Assembly (NCBI RefSeq): GCF_027625995.1
Contig: NZ_CP115396.1
Span: 3,224,001-3,288,000, forward strand
Direction of reading: 5' to 3'
Source: Hymenobacter yonginensis
GTDB lineage: Bacteria > Bacteroidota > Bacteroidia > Cytophagales > Hymenobacteraceae
DNA: 64,000 nucleotides
A program made the position numbers and the translations under genes. Of this stretch, positions 32,044-41,340 are shown piece by piece. How positions within the stretch are numbered: the stretch's first letter is position 1; each line of letters starts with the position of its first letter. The notes beneath the pieces are model-generated. The model saw nothing but the letters and a program-made list of their open reading frames with translations. It was not told the origin of the DNA and made no database searches.

Positions 32044-34395
32044 CTATTCTTTGTCGGTTTTCACGCGGCCGCGCTCCTCTTCCAACCCCGTGCTGCGCTT
32101 GCGGGCCGCCTGCAGCTGCTGGTTGCCCAGCTTCCAGCTCAAACTCAGCCGCGCCTGTCGGCTCTCGCCGTAGCTGCGGAACTGCACGTCCAGGTCTTGG
32201 TAGCGCACGGTGCCACGCTGCCGGTTCGAGAACAGCACGTCGTTCAGGCCCAGCCGCAGGGTGGCCCGGTCCTGCCACAGCGTTTTCTGCAGCCCCAGGT
32301 TCAGCGAGCCAAAGCCCCGGAAGTTGATCAGGCCATTGATGCCCGCGGTCTGGTAGAAGCCCGAGGCCTCCAGCTTGACATTCTGCGGCAGCTGCACGTT
32401 GGCCTGGCCGTAGAACGTGGCCGCCGTGCGGCCCGCCCGGTATGTGCTGCCCAGGTAGCTGCTCAGGTACTCGTTGTAGAACACCGTCACGCCAGCGTAG
32501 CCGGTCAGCAGCTTGCGGTAGGTGAGAGGCAGGTTCAGGGTGGCGTTGTAGCTGCGCAGGTTGTCGAGGTTGGCCGATGTGGAGTAGATGGCGCTGTCCT
32601 CGGTAGCCGTTACCAGGCTGATGGCGTCGCGGGTGCGGCTGTAGCCCAGCACAAAAAACGGCTGCTTCTGGTAGGTCAACGCCAGCTTGTAGGTGCCGGT
32701 GAACTGCGGCGTCAGCAGCGGGTTGCCGCGCTGCGACGTGTACGGGTCGAGGTACACCAGATTGGGGTTGAGGTCCTGGTAGCTGGGCCGGCCAATACGG
32801 CGACTGTAGGCCAGGTTCGCGCCCAGCACTTTGGTCAGGGGCTTGTCCAGACTCACACTCGGAAACAGCTGCCCGTACCGCCGGCGGATGCTAGTGGCTG
32901 CCCGGCCTTCGGCCACCGTGTACTCGCCGCGCAAACCGGCTTGCCACGTCACGCCCAACTGGGTACCCTCGGCCTGCACATAGCCGGCCCGGATGCTTTC
33001 CGTATAGCCGAACCGGTCGGCCCGGTCGGCGGCCCCGCCCGTCAGGTCCAGTTGGCTCTCGATGTCGGCCCGGCTGAGCTTGGCGCCCAGCAGCAGCGTA
33101 GTGGTAGCCGTGAGCGGCTGCCGGTAGTCTACTTTGGCCGAAGCCAGCCCTATGCGCGTCTGCTGGTCGTTGCGCAGGGTTTGTTGCTGCTCGGTATCAC
33201 CGGTTCGCACCAGGTTGGTCAGCAGCCCCAGGCTGCCGGCCGCATAGCGCGAGTAGTCCACGTCGGCGGTCAACTCGCGGCCCAGCGTGTCGAGCAGCAC
33301 TTTGTAGTTGAGGTTAGCGGGGTACGACTCGGTGCGGCGGCGCGTATCGTTTGCCGTCAGGACGTTCACGCCGTTACTGGCTTCGGTGCTGCTCTGCGCA
33401 TTGAGCTGCGTCCGGTTGAGGTACCCGTTCACCAGCACGCCCAGCGTCTGGCGGTGCGGCAGGCTGTAGTCGGCCCCGACGCGAAACGTGGGCACGTGCG
33501 CCATCCGCGGCTGGTAGCTTTGCTGCGCGTACCGGATGCCGGCTGTGGTGTCCAGGCGGCCGGTATTGAGTTGCTCGTAGGTGTGGCGGTAGTTGTAGCT
33601 GGTGGTGCCGAATACGTTCAGGGCCCCGGCCCGGTGATTGAGGTCGAGCAGTATACCAGTTTTGGCAAAGCGCCCATACGCCGCGTTGGTCGTGAGCGTG
33701 CCGTTGATGCCCAGGTTGGTGTTTTTCTTCAGAATGATGTTGATGATGCCCGCCGTACCGGCGGCATCGTGCGTGGCGCCGGGCTGCGTCAGCACCTCAA
33801 TCCGCTCGATGGTGCTACTCGGAAAGTCCTTCAGCACGCTCACCACATCCATGTATTGCGTGGTGCGGCCGTCAATCTGAATCAGCACGCCCTCCTGCCC
33901 GGCCAGACTCAGGCGGTTGTTGAGTACCAGCAGGCCCGGCACCTTTTCCAGCACCTCCAGCGCCGTAGTGCCGGCCGTGAGGCTGCCCGCCACATTCACC
34001 ACCAGCTTGCCGGCCGTCATTTCCAGTAGCGGCTTCTGCCCCACCACCAGCACTTCCTTCAGCGCCAGCGCCGCCGCTGCCAGCCGCACATCCGGCACCG
34101 CCACGGCCCGACCTGCTACCTCTACCACCGCGCTCCGCCCACCGCCATACCCCACCGCCGATACCACCACCCGGTACCGCCCCGCCGGCACGCCCGCCAG
34201 TTGGTAGCGCCCGGCTTCCGAGGCCTGCGTGGCCTGCACCACTACCGAATCGGCCAGTTGCCGCAGCAGCACCGACGCGAAGGGCACTGCCTGCCCCTTG
34301 GCGTCTACTACCCGTCCGCTCACGGTGGCCGTTGGTTGTTGGCCGGCGGCTGTCAGCGCGAGTAGCAGCAGCAGGCAGGAGACAAAAGCTTTCAT
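32044..34395 (-). CDS. Outer-membrane beta-barrel protein with N-terminal regulatory domain
   Basis: 783 residues from the ATG at 34395 (MKAFVSCLLLLLALTAAGQ), with a clear signal peptide. A carboxypeptidase-regulatory-like domain occupies about residues 22-100. A plug-like region includes LEVLEKVPGLLV, LIQIDGRTTQYM and RIEVLTQPGATHDAAGTAGI. The barrel has the OMP_b-brl_3 style with many Tyr/Asn turns. No TonB box is certain and no SusD neighbour exists, so the ligand is unknown. The upstream extension to 34545 runs into the region before the terminator and is not used. It lies directly upstream of the kinase gene. Confidence 0.85.
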   Translation of the reverse strand: MKAFVSCLLLLLALTAAGQQPTATVSGRVVDAKGQAVPFASVLLRQLADSVVVQATQASEAGRYQLAGVPAGRYRVVVSAVGYGGGRSAVVEVAGRAVAVPDVRLAAAALALKEVLVVGQKPLLEMTAGKLVVNVAGSLTAGTTALEVLEKVPGLLVLNNRLSLAGQEGVLIQIDGRTTQYMDVVSVLKDFPSSTIERIEVLTQPGATHDAAGTAGIINIILKKNTNLGINGTLTTNAAYGRFAKTGILLDLNHRAGALNVFGTTSYNYRHTYEQLNTGRLDTTAGIRYAQQSYQPRMAHVPTFRVGADYSLPHRQTLGVLVNGYLNRTQLNAQSSTEASNGVNVLTANDTRRRTESYPANLNYKVLLDTLGRELTADVDYSRYAAGSLGLLTNLVRTGDTEQQQTLRNDQQTRIGLASAKVDYRQPLTATTTLLLGAKLSRADIESQLDLTGGAADRADRFGYTESIRAGYVQAEGTQLGVTWQAGLRGEYTVAEGRAATSIRRRYGQLFPSVSLDKPLTKVLGANLAYSRRIGRPSYQDLNPNLVYLDPYTSQRGNPLLTPQFTGTYKLALTYQKQPFFVLGYSRTRDAISLVTATEDSAIYSTSANLDNLRSYNATLNLPLTYRKLLTGYAGVTVFYNEYLSSYLGSTYRAGRTAATFYGQANVQLPQNVKLEASGFYQTAGINGLINFRGFGSLNLGLQKTLWQDRATLRLGLNDVLFSNRQRGTVRYQDLDVQFRSYGESRQARLSLSWKLGNQQLQAARKRSTGLEEERGRVKTDKE

Positions 34396-34547
34396 GGTAT
34401 CAGGGTGCTGAAGTGAAACGAACACCCAAAACACGCCCAACAAAGCCGCCAACGCAGGTCCTATTTCCCGAAGCCCGGCAAAATTCCGATAAAGCCCGCA
34501 AAACCGCCCGCGAACCAAATCGGCTGCTCCTGCCCCTGTGCCCAAAA

Positions 34548-34582
34548 GAAAAGGGACGCCCCGGTTGGAGCGTCCCTTTTCA
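34548..34582 (-). terminator. Terminator after rplQ
   Basis: Stem GAAAAGGGACGC / GCGTCCCTTTT followed on the minus strand by TTTTCTTTT. It lies just past the rplQ stop and ends the ribosomal array. Confidence 0.85.
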
Positions 34583-34602
34583 CTGTTATACTTCCGGTCC
34601 GA

Positions 34603-35193
34603 CTACTCGGCGGCTTTCTCCTCGCGGGTCTCGCCGTCTTTCAGGGTTTCAGTAGCCGTATCCTCGGGGGCCGAAACCTCCGTGGTGGCAGCTTTGGCCT
34701 TCTTGGCGGGCTTCTCAGCTACTACTTCAGCCGAAGACTCGCCTTCGCCAGCCGTGGTAGCCTTTTTCTTGCCGCGCGAGCGACGGGTAGTGGTTTTAGC
34801 CTCACCAGCGGTTTTGGCTTCCAGCAGGGTTTCGTTGTAGTCAACCAGCTCGATGATGCACATCTGCGAGTTGTCACCCAGACGGGTTTCGCTCAGCTTG
34901 ATGATGCGGGTGTAGCCGCCGGGACGGGTAGCAATTTTAGCTGCTACGTCGCCGAACAGCTCTTTCAGCACGTCTTTCTGCTCCAGTACGGCAAATACGA
35001 GGCGGCGCGAGTGCGTCGTGTCGTTCTTGGCTTTGGTCAGCAGGGGCTCTACAAACTTGCGCAGGGCTTTGGCTTTGGCAACGGTCGTGGTGATGCGCTT
35101 GTGCAGGATCAGCGACGAGGCCATGTTCGAAAGCATGGCGTTGCGGTGCGAGGCCGTGCGGCCGAGGTGGTTGATGGTTTTACCGTGACGCAT
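34603..35193 (-). CDS. rplQ: 50S ribosomal protein L17
   Basis: Large-subunit protein near the exit tunnel. The conserved core is residues 1-125 ([20 protein letters not shown]...). The remaining 70 residues are an Ala/Lys/Glu-rich extension not present in E. coli L17, with [19 protein letters not shown] as an example. Such tails are common in Bacteroidota and may be disordered. It is separated from rpoA by 216 bases that hold a terminator-like hairpin and a perfect -7 element, so it probably has its own transcript. Confidence 0.97.
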   Translation of the reverse strand: MRHGKTINHLGRTASHRNAMLSNMASSLILHKRITTTVAKAKALRKFVEPLLTKAKNDTTHSRRLVFAVLEQKDVLKELFGDVAAKIATRPGGYTRIIKLSETRLGDNSQMCIIELVDYNETLLEAKTAGEAKTTTRRSRGKKKATTAGEGESSAEVVAEKPAKKAKAATTEVSAPEDTATETLKDGETREEKAAE

Positions 35194-35316
35194 AAAAAAA
35201 GAGATGTGTAAGCTTGCGGACGACGACCACGGCGGAAAAGCTGCTGTGAGGCACCTTTCTCATTAGAACCGTCGCCCCTTCGGGCTCACTGGTTATGAAA
35301 GTGTGAAAATGGAGTG

Positions 35317-35324
35317 CAAAGGTA
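35317..35324 (-). promoter_or_regulatory. -7 element of rplQ
   Basis: TACCTTTG on the minus strand lies about 124 bases before the rplQ ATG, just downstream of the hairpin that ends rpoA. The long leader it implies holds no clear open frame. Confidence 0.6.
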
Positions 35325-35342
35325 CGGAATGTACAGGCATAA

Positions 35343-35398
35343 AAAATGTGCTGAAGTGGAATATGTGACCAGCACATCAACCACATTCAGCACATTTT
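35343..35398 (-). terminator. Hairpin between rpoA and rplQ
   Basis: Arms AAAATGTGCTGAAGTGG (35343-35359) and CCACATTCAGCACATTTT (35381-35398) pair with a single bulge. Followed on the minus strand by a TTTTTTAT run. It lies 12 bases beyond the rpoA stop and looks like an intrinsic terminator. Confidence 0.65.
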
Positions 35399-35409
35399 CT
35401 GTTTGCTGT

Positions 35410-36399
35410 CTATTCTTCGTCGAGCTTGTACTTGCTCAGATCCATGCCGAAGTTCAGGCCTTTCTCTTCTACAAGGTTTTCCAGCTCGGTCAGCGACTTC
35501 TTACCGAAGTTGCGGAACTTCATCATGTCGGCCATGTCCAGCTGCACCAGGTCGCCGAGGGTTTTGATGTCGGCGGCTTTGAGGCAGTTGTAAGCACGTA
35601 CGCTCAGGTCCATATCCGCCAGCGGCGTCTTCAGAACTTTGCGCATGTGCAGCGTCTCCTCGTCCACCGTCTCCTCTTCTTCGGCTTTAGCCGTTTCGAA
35701 GGTCATGGTGCTGTCGGAGAACAGCATGAAGTGTTGAATCAGGATGTTGGCAGCGCCTTTCAGCGCATCCTCCGGGTGGATAGAGCCGTCCGTGTGAATC
35801 TCGATGAGGAGCTTCTCATAGTCGGTCTTCTGCTCTACGCGGGTGTTTTCGATGCTGTACTTCACGTTTTTGATCGGCGTGAAGATGGCATCAATGGCAA
35901 TCTGACCGAAAACCTGATCGGCCGGCTTGTTTTCCTCTGCAGGAACGTAGCCGCGGCCTTTCTGGATCGTGAATTCAAATTCCAACTCGGTGCTGGCGTC
36001 CACGTGGCAGATCACCAGGTCCGGGTTCAGCACCTGGAAGCCGTTGGTGAACTTGCTGATGTCGCCGGCCGTGAAGGTTTCCTGGCCTTTGATGCGCACC
36101 GTAATCTTGTCCTCGATGGCGTCGCTCACCTTCTTGAAGCGAACCTGCTTCAGGTTGAGGATGATTTCGGACATATCCTCAATCACGCCTTCGATGGTCA
36201 TGAACTCGTGCAGTACGCTGCTGGTGCGAACCGACGTGATGGCATAGCCCTCCAGCGACGACAGCAGGATGCGGCGCAGAGCGTTGCCGATCGTGACGCC
36301 GTAGCCTTTCTCCAGCGGTTTGAATTCAAACGTTCCGTAGAAGTCGTCGGATTTCTCCATCACCACCTTCTCCGGCATTTGAAAAGCTAAGATTGACAT
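35410..36399 (-). CDS. rpoA: RNA polymerase alpha subunit
   Basis: 329 residues. The N-terminal domain (about 1-230) dimerises and holds beta and beta'; the conserved [21 protein letters not shown] segment is present. A Glu-rich linker ([16 protein letters not shown]) leads to the C-terminal domain, about 260-320, with [22 protein letters not shown] and [18 protein letters not shown] for DNA and activator contact. It follows rpsD after 144 bases. A GC-rich hairpin right after rpsD may reduce readthrough into it. Confidence 0.98.
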   Translation of the reverse strand: MSILAFQMPEKVVMEKSDDFYGTFEFKPLEKGYGVTIGNALRRILLSSLEGYAITSVRTSSVLHEFMTIEGVIEDMSEIILNLKQVRFKKVSDAIEDKITVRIKGQETFTAGDISKFTNGFQVLNPDLVICHVDASTELEFEFTIQKGRGYVPAEENKPADQVFGQIAIDAIFTPIKNVKYSIENTRVEQKTDYEKLLIEIHTDGSIHPEDALKGAANILIQHFMLFSDSTMTFETAKAEEEETVDEETLHMRKVLKTPLADMDLSVRAYNCLKAADIKTLGDLVQLDMADMMKFRNFGKKSLTELENLVEEKGLNFGMDLSKYKLDEE

Positions 36400-36416
36400 A
36401 AGTGGGGCGGTTTTTA

Positions 36417-36481
36417 GTATTGAGTAATGGGTAGTGAGTAAAAAGACCTCTCAGAGCGTCTTGATACCCATTACCCAATAC
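36417..36481. repeat. Long inverted repeat between rpsD and rpoA
   Basis: Arms 36417-36433 and 36465-36481 (17 bases, one mismatch) carry GTATTGAGTAATGGGTA and its complement. It lies in the 144-base gap, near the start of rpoA. It may be a leader structure or a remnant of the intergenic repeat class. Confidence 0.6.
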
Positions 36482-36512
36482 CTGAATCCAATTAAAAAGG
36501 TCGAAGCAAGGA

Positions 36513-36536
36513 AACGGCCCGGGCGTCCGGGCCGTT
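36513..36536 (-). terminator. GC-rich hairpin after rpsD
   Basis: Stem AACGGCCCGG / CCGGGCCGTT with a GCGT loop begins 7 bases past the rpsD stop. The T-run is only TTTCCTTGCTTC, so it is a weak terminator or pause site. Confidence 0.5.
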
Positions 36537-36543
36537 CCAAGAA

Positions 36544-37149
36544 TTACTTCGAGTACAGTTCGACGATGAGCTGCTCGGTGATCTTCTCCGGTATCAGCTC
36601 ACGGGCGGGGGCGTTGAGGAACTTGCCCACCATGTCTTTGCCGTCCCACTCCAGCCACGAGAAAGCACGCGCGTTGCGGGCGCTCAGGCTCGTGGTAATA
36701 GCTTCCAGCGACTTCGACTTCTCACGTACGGCAACAACGTCACCAGCGCGGAGTTTGTACGAAGCAATGTTTACTACGTCACCGTTCACGGTGATGTGCT
36801 TGTGCAGAACGAGCTGACGGGCAGCACGGCGCGTTGGAGCAATGCCCAGACGGTATACCGTGTTGTCGAGGCGCGATTCCAGCAGAGCCAGCAGGTTGTC
36901 GCCGGTGATGCCGGGCAGCGTAGCCGCTTTGTGGAACAGGTTCTCGAACTGCTTTTCCAGTACGCCGTACATGTACTTCACTTTCTGCTTCTCCATCAGC
37001 TGGACAGCGTACTCGCTCTGCTTCTTACGACGGCCACGGCCATGCTGGCCGGGAGGGTATGCTTTCTTGGTGAGTGCCTTGCTTGGGCCGAAGATCGGCT
37101 CATTAAAGCGACGGGCAATCTTGGTTTTAGGACCAGTATAACGTGCCAT
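36544..37149 (-). CDS. rpsD: 30S ribosomal protein S4
   Basis: 201-residue primary 16S rRNA binder at the 5' domain; also an expected autoregulator of alpha-operon genes. [21 protein letters not shown] and the S4 RNA-binding domain ([21 protein letters not shown], about residues 90-110) are typical. The N-terminal zinc-finger cysteines found in some S4 proteins are absent. The 128-base gap before it holds a folded region (37187-37245) that might be its control site. Confidence 0.97.
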   Translation of the reverse strand: MARYTGPKTKIARRFNEPIFGPSKALTKKAYPPGQHGRGRRKKQSEYAVQLMEKQKVKYMYGVLEKQFENLFHKAATLPGITGDNLLALLESRLDNTVYRLGIAPTRRAARQLVLHKHITVNGDVVNIASYKLRAGDVVAVREKSKSLEAITTSLSARNARAFSWLEWDGKDMVGKFLNAPARELIPEKITEQLIVELYSK

Positions 37150-37186
37150 TTCGGGGTTGTTGAGTGTTGAGGGGGTTGAACCGCGC

Positions 37187-37245
37187 GTGTCGGGCCTCGG
37201 AGGCGCACCTTGCAGGGGTGAAAAGGCGCATCAGAAACCCGACAC
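37187..37245 (-). promoter_or_regulatory. Structured leader-like region before rpsD
   Basis: GTGTCGGG (37187-37194) and CCCGACAC (37238-37245) pair with possible inner GCGC arms. It lies 37 bases upstream of the rpsD start and may be an S4-binding or translational control structure. A nearby GCTGGC/GCCAGC hairpin (37251-37265) follows the rpsK stop. Confidence 0.4.
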
Positions 37246-37277
37246 CGGTGGCTGGCAGCGCCAGCCTGTTCAATAAA

Positions 37278-37670
37278 CTAAACGCGACGACGTTTGGGAG
37301 GACGGCAGCCGTTATGGGGCAGCGGCGTCACGTCCTTGATGGTCGTTACCTCAATACCCACGTTACCCAGCGTACGAATAGCCGACTCGCGGCCAGCGCC
37401 CGGGCCCTTCACGAACACTTCAGCTTTGCGCATGCCCAGGTCATGAGCTACTTTACCGCAGTCGGTAGCAGCCATCTGAGCGGCGTAAGGCGTGTTCTTC
37501 TTGGAACCGCGGAAACCCATCTTACCAGCCGAAGCCCAGGAGATAACCTGGCCGTTGTTGTTGGTGATGGAGATGATGATGTTGTTGAACGAAGCCTTAA
37601 TGTGTACCTGGCCTACTGGTTCTACAACGACAACGCGCTTCTTGGCTTTGTCTTTTCTCTTTTGTGCCAT
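37278..37670 (-). CDS. rpsK: 30S ribosomal protein S11
   Basis: 130 residues from [20 protein letters not shown] at 37670. Binds the 16S platform near the E site. [36 protein letters not shown], the family hallmark in several pieces, is present. The ATG at 37670 is the standard start; the open extension to 37733 crosses the rpsM gap and is ignored. It lies 79 bases downstream of rpsM. Confidence 0.97.
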   Translation of the reverse strand: MAQKRKDKAKKRVVVVEPVGQVHIKASFNNIIISITNNNGQVISWASAGKMGFRGSKKNTPYAAQMAATDCGKVAHDLGMRKAEVFVKGPGAGRESAIRTLGNVGIEVTTIKDVTPLPHNGCRPPKRRRV

Positions 37671-37749
37671 TTGGTTATCGCAAAAATACGCGGGAGGTGT
37701 TGTTGCCTGCCCCGAACGTATCAGAGCAGGCAACGATTCCCACTACGGG

Positions 37750-38127
37750 TTATTTAGTAGCCTTTTTCTTACCGGCAACGGTCTTACGCTTGCCCTTGCG
37801 GGTACGCGAGTTGTTCTTGGTACGCTGACCACGAACTGGCAGACCTTTGCGGTGACGCAGACCCCGGTAGCAACCGATGTCCATGAGGCGCTTGATGTTG
37901 AGCTGCACTTCGGAGCGCAGCACACCTTCGGTTTTGAATTCGGCAGCAATTACGCTACGGATTTCACCGGCTTCCGCTTCCGTCCAGTCTTTCACCTTCT
38001 TGTTCAGGTCTACACCTGCTTTGGTAAGGATCTGCTGAGCAGATGGACGGCCAATGCCGAAAATGTAGGTCAGCGCGATTTCACCGCGCTTGTTGTCTGG
38101 GATGTCTACCCCTGCAATACGAGCCAT
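37750..38127 (-). CDS. rpsM: 30S ribosomal protein S13
   Basis: 125-residue head protein contacting the P-site tRNA and making subunit bridges B1a/b. The conserved start [20 protein letters not shown] and the [20 protein letters not shown] tail are typical. The last residues are lysine-rich ([14 protein letters not shown]). It is separated from rpmJ by 112 bases that form a long imperfect hairpin. Confidence 0.97.
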   Translation of the reverse strand: MARIAGVDIPDNKRGEIALTYIFGIGRPSAQQILTKAGVDLNKKVKDWTEAEAGEIRSVIAAEFKTEGVLRSEVQLNIKRLMDIGCYRGLRHRKGLPVRGQRTKNNSRTRKGKRKTVAGKKKATK

Positions 38128-38155
38128 GTGTTGAGTTTGGGTTTTTGGCGAGTTA

Positions 38156-38218
38156 GGGTCTTGGGGACCTGGTTTCGGTTAGGACAGTTTTCCTTCAAAA
38201 ACCAAGTCCTCAGGACCC
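38156..38218. repeat. Long imperfect hairpin between rpmJ and rpsM
   Basis: Arms 38156-38175 and 38199-38218 (20 bases) pair with three mismatched or wobble positions. Flanking TTAGG and CCCGAG sequences add weaker pairing. It fills most of the 112-base gap; its role, if any, is unclear. Confidence 0.5.
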
Positions 38219-38239
38219 GAGTCCCCAACTTCCAGTTGT

Positions 38240-38356
38240 CTAGCCCTGACGCTGTTTGTAGCGGGGGTTCTTTTTGTTGATAACGTAGAGCTTGCCGTTG
38301 CGGCGGACCAGCTTGCAGTCAACACTACGCTTCTTAACCGAGGTTTTGACTTTCAT
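38240..38356 (-). CDS. rpmJ: 50S ribosomal protein L36
   Basis: 38 residues, starting [20 protein letters not shown] at 38356. The usual zinc ribbon needs four ligands (three Cys and a His). Here only Cys14 is kept and the other positions are Ser, Asn and Asn or Tyr, so this is a zinc-independent L36. Located 9 bases downstream of infA, the usual neighbour. Confidence 0.95.
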   Translation of the reverse strand: MKVKTSVKKRSVDCKLVRRNGKLYVINKKNPRYKQRQG

Positions 38357-38365
38357 GTCGTCGGG

Positions 38366-38584
38366 TTATTTGTAACGGTACACAATTCGGCCCTTCGACA
38401 AATCGTAGGGCGACATTTCCAACTTTACCTTATCTCCCGGCAGAATCTTGATGTAGTGCATCCGCATCTTGCCCGAGATGTGGGCAATCAGCTGGTGACC
38501 GTTCTCCAGCTCCACGCGGAACATGGCGTTGGAAAGGGCTTCCAGAATGACTCCGTCCTGCTCAATGGAAGTTTGTTTGGCCAT
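38366..38584 (-). CDS. infA: Translation initiation factor IF-1
   Basis: 72-residue OB-fold protein that binds the ribosomal A site with IF-2 and IF-3 during initiation. The N-terminal [20 protein letters not shown] and the RNA-contact motif [16 protein letters not shown] are conserved. Placed 4 bases after map, as in other Bacteroidota, and followed by rpmJ. Confidence 0.97.
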   Translation of the reverse strand: MAKQTSIEQDGVILEALSNAMFRVELENGHQLIAHISGKMRMHYIKILPGDKVKLEMSPYDLSKGRIVYRYK

Positions 38585-38588
38585 AAGG

Positions 38589-39359
38589 CTACTGTAAGGC
38601 TTTTTCTATGTATTCGAAGGAGGTGAGTATTTCCGCCTTGTCTTTTCGTACTACTACCGTATGCTCGAAGTGCGCGGAAGGCTTGAAGTCTTTGGTCCGG
38701 ATGGTCCAGCCGTCCTTCTCCTGTATCACGCTCTTCGTACCCAGATTCACCATCGGCTCGATAGCCAGTGTGAGGCCGGTCTGCAGCTTCAGTCCCGAGC
38801 CACGCTTGCCGTAGTTCGGTACTTCCGGCCGCTCGTGCAGCTTCTTTCCAATCCCGTGGCCGACCAGCTCCCGAACCACTCCGTAACCCTGCTTCTCAAC
38901 ATGGTTCTGAATGGCAAAGCTGACGTCGCCCATCCGATTGCCCGCCACTGCCTGCTCGATACCGAGATACAGCGACTTCTTGGTTTCTTCCAGCAGCTGC
39001 AACACCTCCGGTGCTACTTCCCCAATTGGGTAGGTGTAGGCACTGTCGGCGTGGTAGCCGTTGAGTAGCACTCCGCAGTCCACCGAAACAATGTCGCCGC
39101 TTTTCAGCGTGTAGTCGCCCGGGAAACCATGCACCACTACCGAGTTGGGCGAGATGCAGAGGCTGTATTCGAATCCATTGTATCCCTTGAAGGAAGGACT
39201 TCCACCATGGTCCCGGATAAACTCCTCGGCGCGCTGATCCAGCTCTCGCGTTGTAATTCCTTCCCGGATCATGCCGGCCACTTCTCCGTGGGCCTGAGCC
39301 AGCACCTTCGCGCTGGCCCGCATGAACTCTATTTCTTCTTCGGTCTTGTAAACAATCAT
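38589..39359 (-). CDS. map: Type I methionine aminopeptidase
   Basis: 256-residue metalloenzyme removing N-terminal Met from nascent proteins. The five metal ligands can be placed: Asp in [13 protein letters not shown] (two residues), His in [12 protein letters not shown], and Glu in [10 protein letters not shown] and in the late FEHTVVV region. The lack of an N-terminal extension puts it in the simple bacterial class (type Ia). It is 6 bases downstream of secY, so it is translated as part of the spc operon. Confidence 0.97.
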   Translation of the reverse strand: MIVYKTEEEIEFMRASAKVLAQAHGEVAGMIREGITTRELDQRAEEFIRDHGGSPSFKGYNGFEYSLCISPNSVVVHGFPGDYTLKSGDIVSVDCGVLLNGYHADSAYTYPIGEVAPEVLQLLEETKKSLYLGIEQAVAGNRMGDVSFAIQNHVEKQGYGVVRELVGHGIGKKLHERPEVPNYGKRGSGLKLQTGLTLAIEPMVNLGTKSVIQEKDGWTIRTKDFKPSAHFEHTVVVRKDKAEILTSFEYIEKALQ

Positions 39360-39365
39360 GGGTGC

Positions 39366-40685
39366 TTACGAAGCCAGAGCAATGTTCTGCGAACGGCCAC
39401 GCACTTTACCGGTTTTCATCATGCCATCGTAGTGGCGCATCAGCAGGTAGCTTTCCACCTGATTCAGCGTATCCAGCACTACCCCTACCATGATGATGAG
39501 GGAAGTACCGCCATAGAAGGCCGAGAAAGGCCGCGTGACGCCACCCAGCAGCGCAAGCGCCGGGAAGATGGCAATCAGCGCCAGTGCCACAGCACCAGGC
39601 AAAGTAATGCGGGTCAGAATCTCATCAATGTGCTCCGACGTATCGCGGCCGGGTTTCACCCCGGGTACGAAACCACCGCTACGCTTCAGATCATCCGCAA
39701 TCTGGTTGGGGTTGACACTGATGGCTGTGTAGAAGTAGGTGAAGACAATGATGAGCGTTGCAAACACCACGTTGTACTGCCACGACGTGTAGTCCGAGAA
39801 CTTCACGCCAATGTAGCTGGCCAGGTCGCTGTCGTTCTGCCAAACCGAAGCCACGATAGCGGGCACGAACATCAGCGACTGGGCGAAGATGATCGGCATT
39901 ACGCCGGCCGCATTCACTTTCATCGGGATGAACTGCCGCTGGGCATTCAGTTGGGCGGTGCTGCCTACCTGCTTGGCATACTGCACCGGAATCCGGCGAA
40001 CAGCCTGCGTCAGCACGATAACTGCCATTACCACGAGGAACAGCACTACCAGCTCAATCAGGAAGATCAGCGAGCCACGCATGCCCTTGGCAGCAGCCTC
40101 ACCAATAATGGCACCGGGCAGGCGCGATACAATCCCGATCATGATGATCATGGAAATACCGTTGCCAATACCCTTGTCCGTAATCTTCTCTCCCAGCCAC
40201 ATGCAAAACAGCGTTCCAGCCGAAATGATGAGCATCGTGGAGATAGTGAAGAACGTACCAGGCTCCAGAATTGCATCAGCGCTGATGGTGGCAATGAAAC
40301 CGACCGACTGCGCCATTACAATCGGAATTGTAAGGATACGCGTGTACTGGTTGATTTTTTTGCGGCCCGACTCTCCTTCTTTCTGCAGCTTCTGGAAATA
40401 AGGAACTGCAATGGTGAGCAGCTGCAACACGATAGAAGCCGAGATGTACGGCATGATACCGAGTGCGAAGATGGAAGCATTGCTGAATGCGCCGCCAAGC
40501 AGCGTATCCAGAATACCAAACACCCCCGAAGCTCCACCGCTTTTCAGACGAGTAGCGTCGACGCCCGGCAGCACCACGAAAGAGCCTAACCGGTAGATGG
40601 CAATGAAAAACAGCGTATTGAAGATCCGCATACGCAGATCTTCAATCGCAAAAATGTTCTTTATCGTTTCGATAAACTTTTTCAT
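39366..40685 (-). CDS. secY: SecY translocon channel subunit
   Basis: 439 residues, ten predicted transmembrane helices. The ATG at 40685 (MKKFIETIKNIFAIEDLR) is preferred over a GTG two codons upstream. Conserved features include the LGIMPYISASIVLQLL segment (TM2 region), the cytoplasmic loop GFVPGVKPGRDTSEHID and the C-terminal LLMRHYDGMMKTGKVRGR. Partner of SecA, which is encoded at the other end of the window. No adk gene lies between secY and map. Confidence 0.97.
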   Translation of the reverse strand: MKKFIETIKNIFAIEDLRMRIFNTLFFIAIYRLGSFVVLPGVDATRLKSGGASGVFGILDTLLGGAFSNASIFALGIMPYISASIVLQLLTIAVPYFQKLQKEGESGRKKINQYTRILTIPIVMAQSVGFIATISADAILEPGTFFTISTMLIISAGTLFCMWLGEKITDKGIGNGISMIIMIGIVSRLPGAIIGEAAAKGMRGSLIFLIELVVLFLVVMAVIVLTQAVRRIPVQYAKQVGSTAQLNAQRQFIPMKVNAAGVMPIIFAQSLMFVPAIVASVWQNDSDLASYIGVKFSDYTSWQYNVVFATLIIVFTYFYTAISVNPNQIADDLKRSGGFVPGVKPGRDTSEHIDEILTRITLPGAVALALIAIFPALALLGGVTRPFSAFYGGTSLIIMVGVVLDTLNQVESYLLMRHYDGMMKTGKVRGRSQNIALAS

Positions 40686-40697
40686 CGCCACAAGAAC

Positions 40698-41141
40698 TTA
40701 CAGCGTCACGGCTTTGCCACCTGCTTTCTCAATAGCTTCAACAGCCGACTTGGAGAATGCATGAGCATGAACTTCTACAGCGGTGGTGAGTTCACCACGG
40801 CCCAGAACTTTGATTTTGGCGTTTTTCGAAGCCAGACCTGCCTGCACGAAGAAGGCATTGTCGAACGTCGTAGCACCGCCTTCGGTCAGACCGGCGAGTA
40901 CGTCCAGGTTAATGGCTTTGTACTCTACACGGTTGATGTTCTTGAAACCGAACTTCGGTACGCGGCGCTGCAGGGGCATTTGGCCACCTTCAAAGCCCGA
41001 CTTCTTGGAGTAACCCGAACGGGACTTGGCACCTTTGTGGCCACGCGTCGAGGTGCCGCCACGGCCGGAACCCGTACCACGACCAATGCGCTTGACATTG
41101 CGGGTAGAGCCTACGGCAGGTTTGAGATTGCTGAGATTCAT
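40698..41141 (-). CDS. rplO: 50S ribosomal protein L15
   Basis: 147 residues. Binds 23S rRNA late in assembly. The Gly/Arg-rich N-terminal arm ([20 protein letters not shown]) and the [15 protein letters not shown] motif are typical. It follows rpmD by 13 bases and precedes secY by 12. Confidence 0.97.
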   Translation of the reverse strand: MNLSNLKPAVGSTRNVKRIGRGTGSGRGGTSTRGHKGAKSRSGYSKKSGFEGGQMPLQRRVPKFGFKNINRVEYKAINLDVLAGLTEGGATTFDNAFFVQAGLASKNAKIKVLGRGELTTAVEVHAHAFSKSAVEAIEKAGGKAVTL

Positions 41142-41154
41142 TTTCGGGAGATTC

Positions 41155-41334
41155 CTAGAGTTCGGTTACTTCCAACAGGTGCTGAACGGCTTTGATCATG
41201 CCAGCAACCTGGGGCGTGTTTTCCACGCTCTTGGTGCTACCCATTTTGCCGAGGCCCAGGGCCTGCACGGTACGCTTCTGACGCTCGGGGCGGTCAATAA
41301 CGCTTTTTACGAGTTTGATTTGGATCTGCGCCAT
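41155..41334 (-). CDS. rpmD: 50S ribosomal protein L30
   Basis: 59 residues, starting [20 protein letters not shown] at 41334. The short ferredoxin-like fold of L30 with [20 protein letters not shown] is complete. The gene lies 6 bases after rpsE and 13 before rplO. Confidence 0.95.
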   Translation of the reverse strand: MAQIQIKLVKSVIDRPERQKRTVQALGLGKMGSTKSVENTPQVAGMIKAVQHLLEVTEL

Positions 41335-41340
41335 CGTCTC

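Noticed and set aside
34430-34547. Small gene between the OMP gene and rplQ
   Set aside because: Open frames here are short, run across the terminator and have no support.
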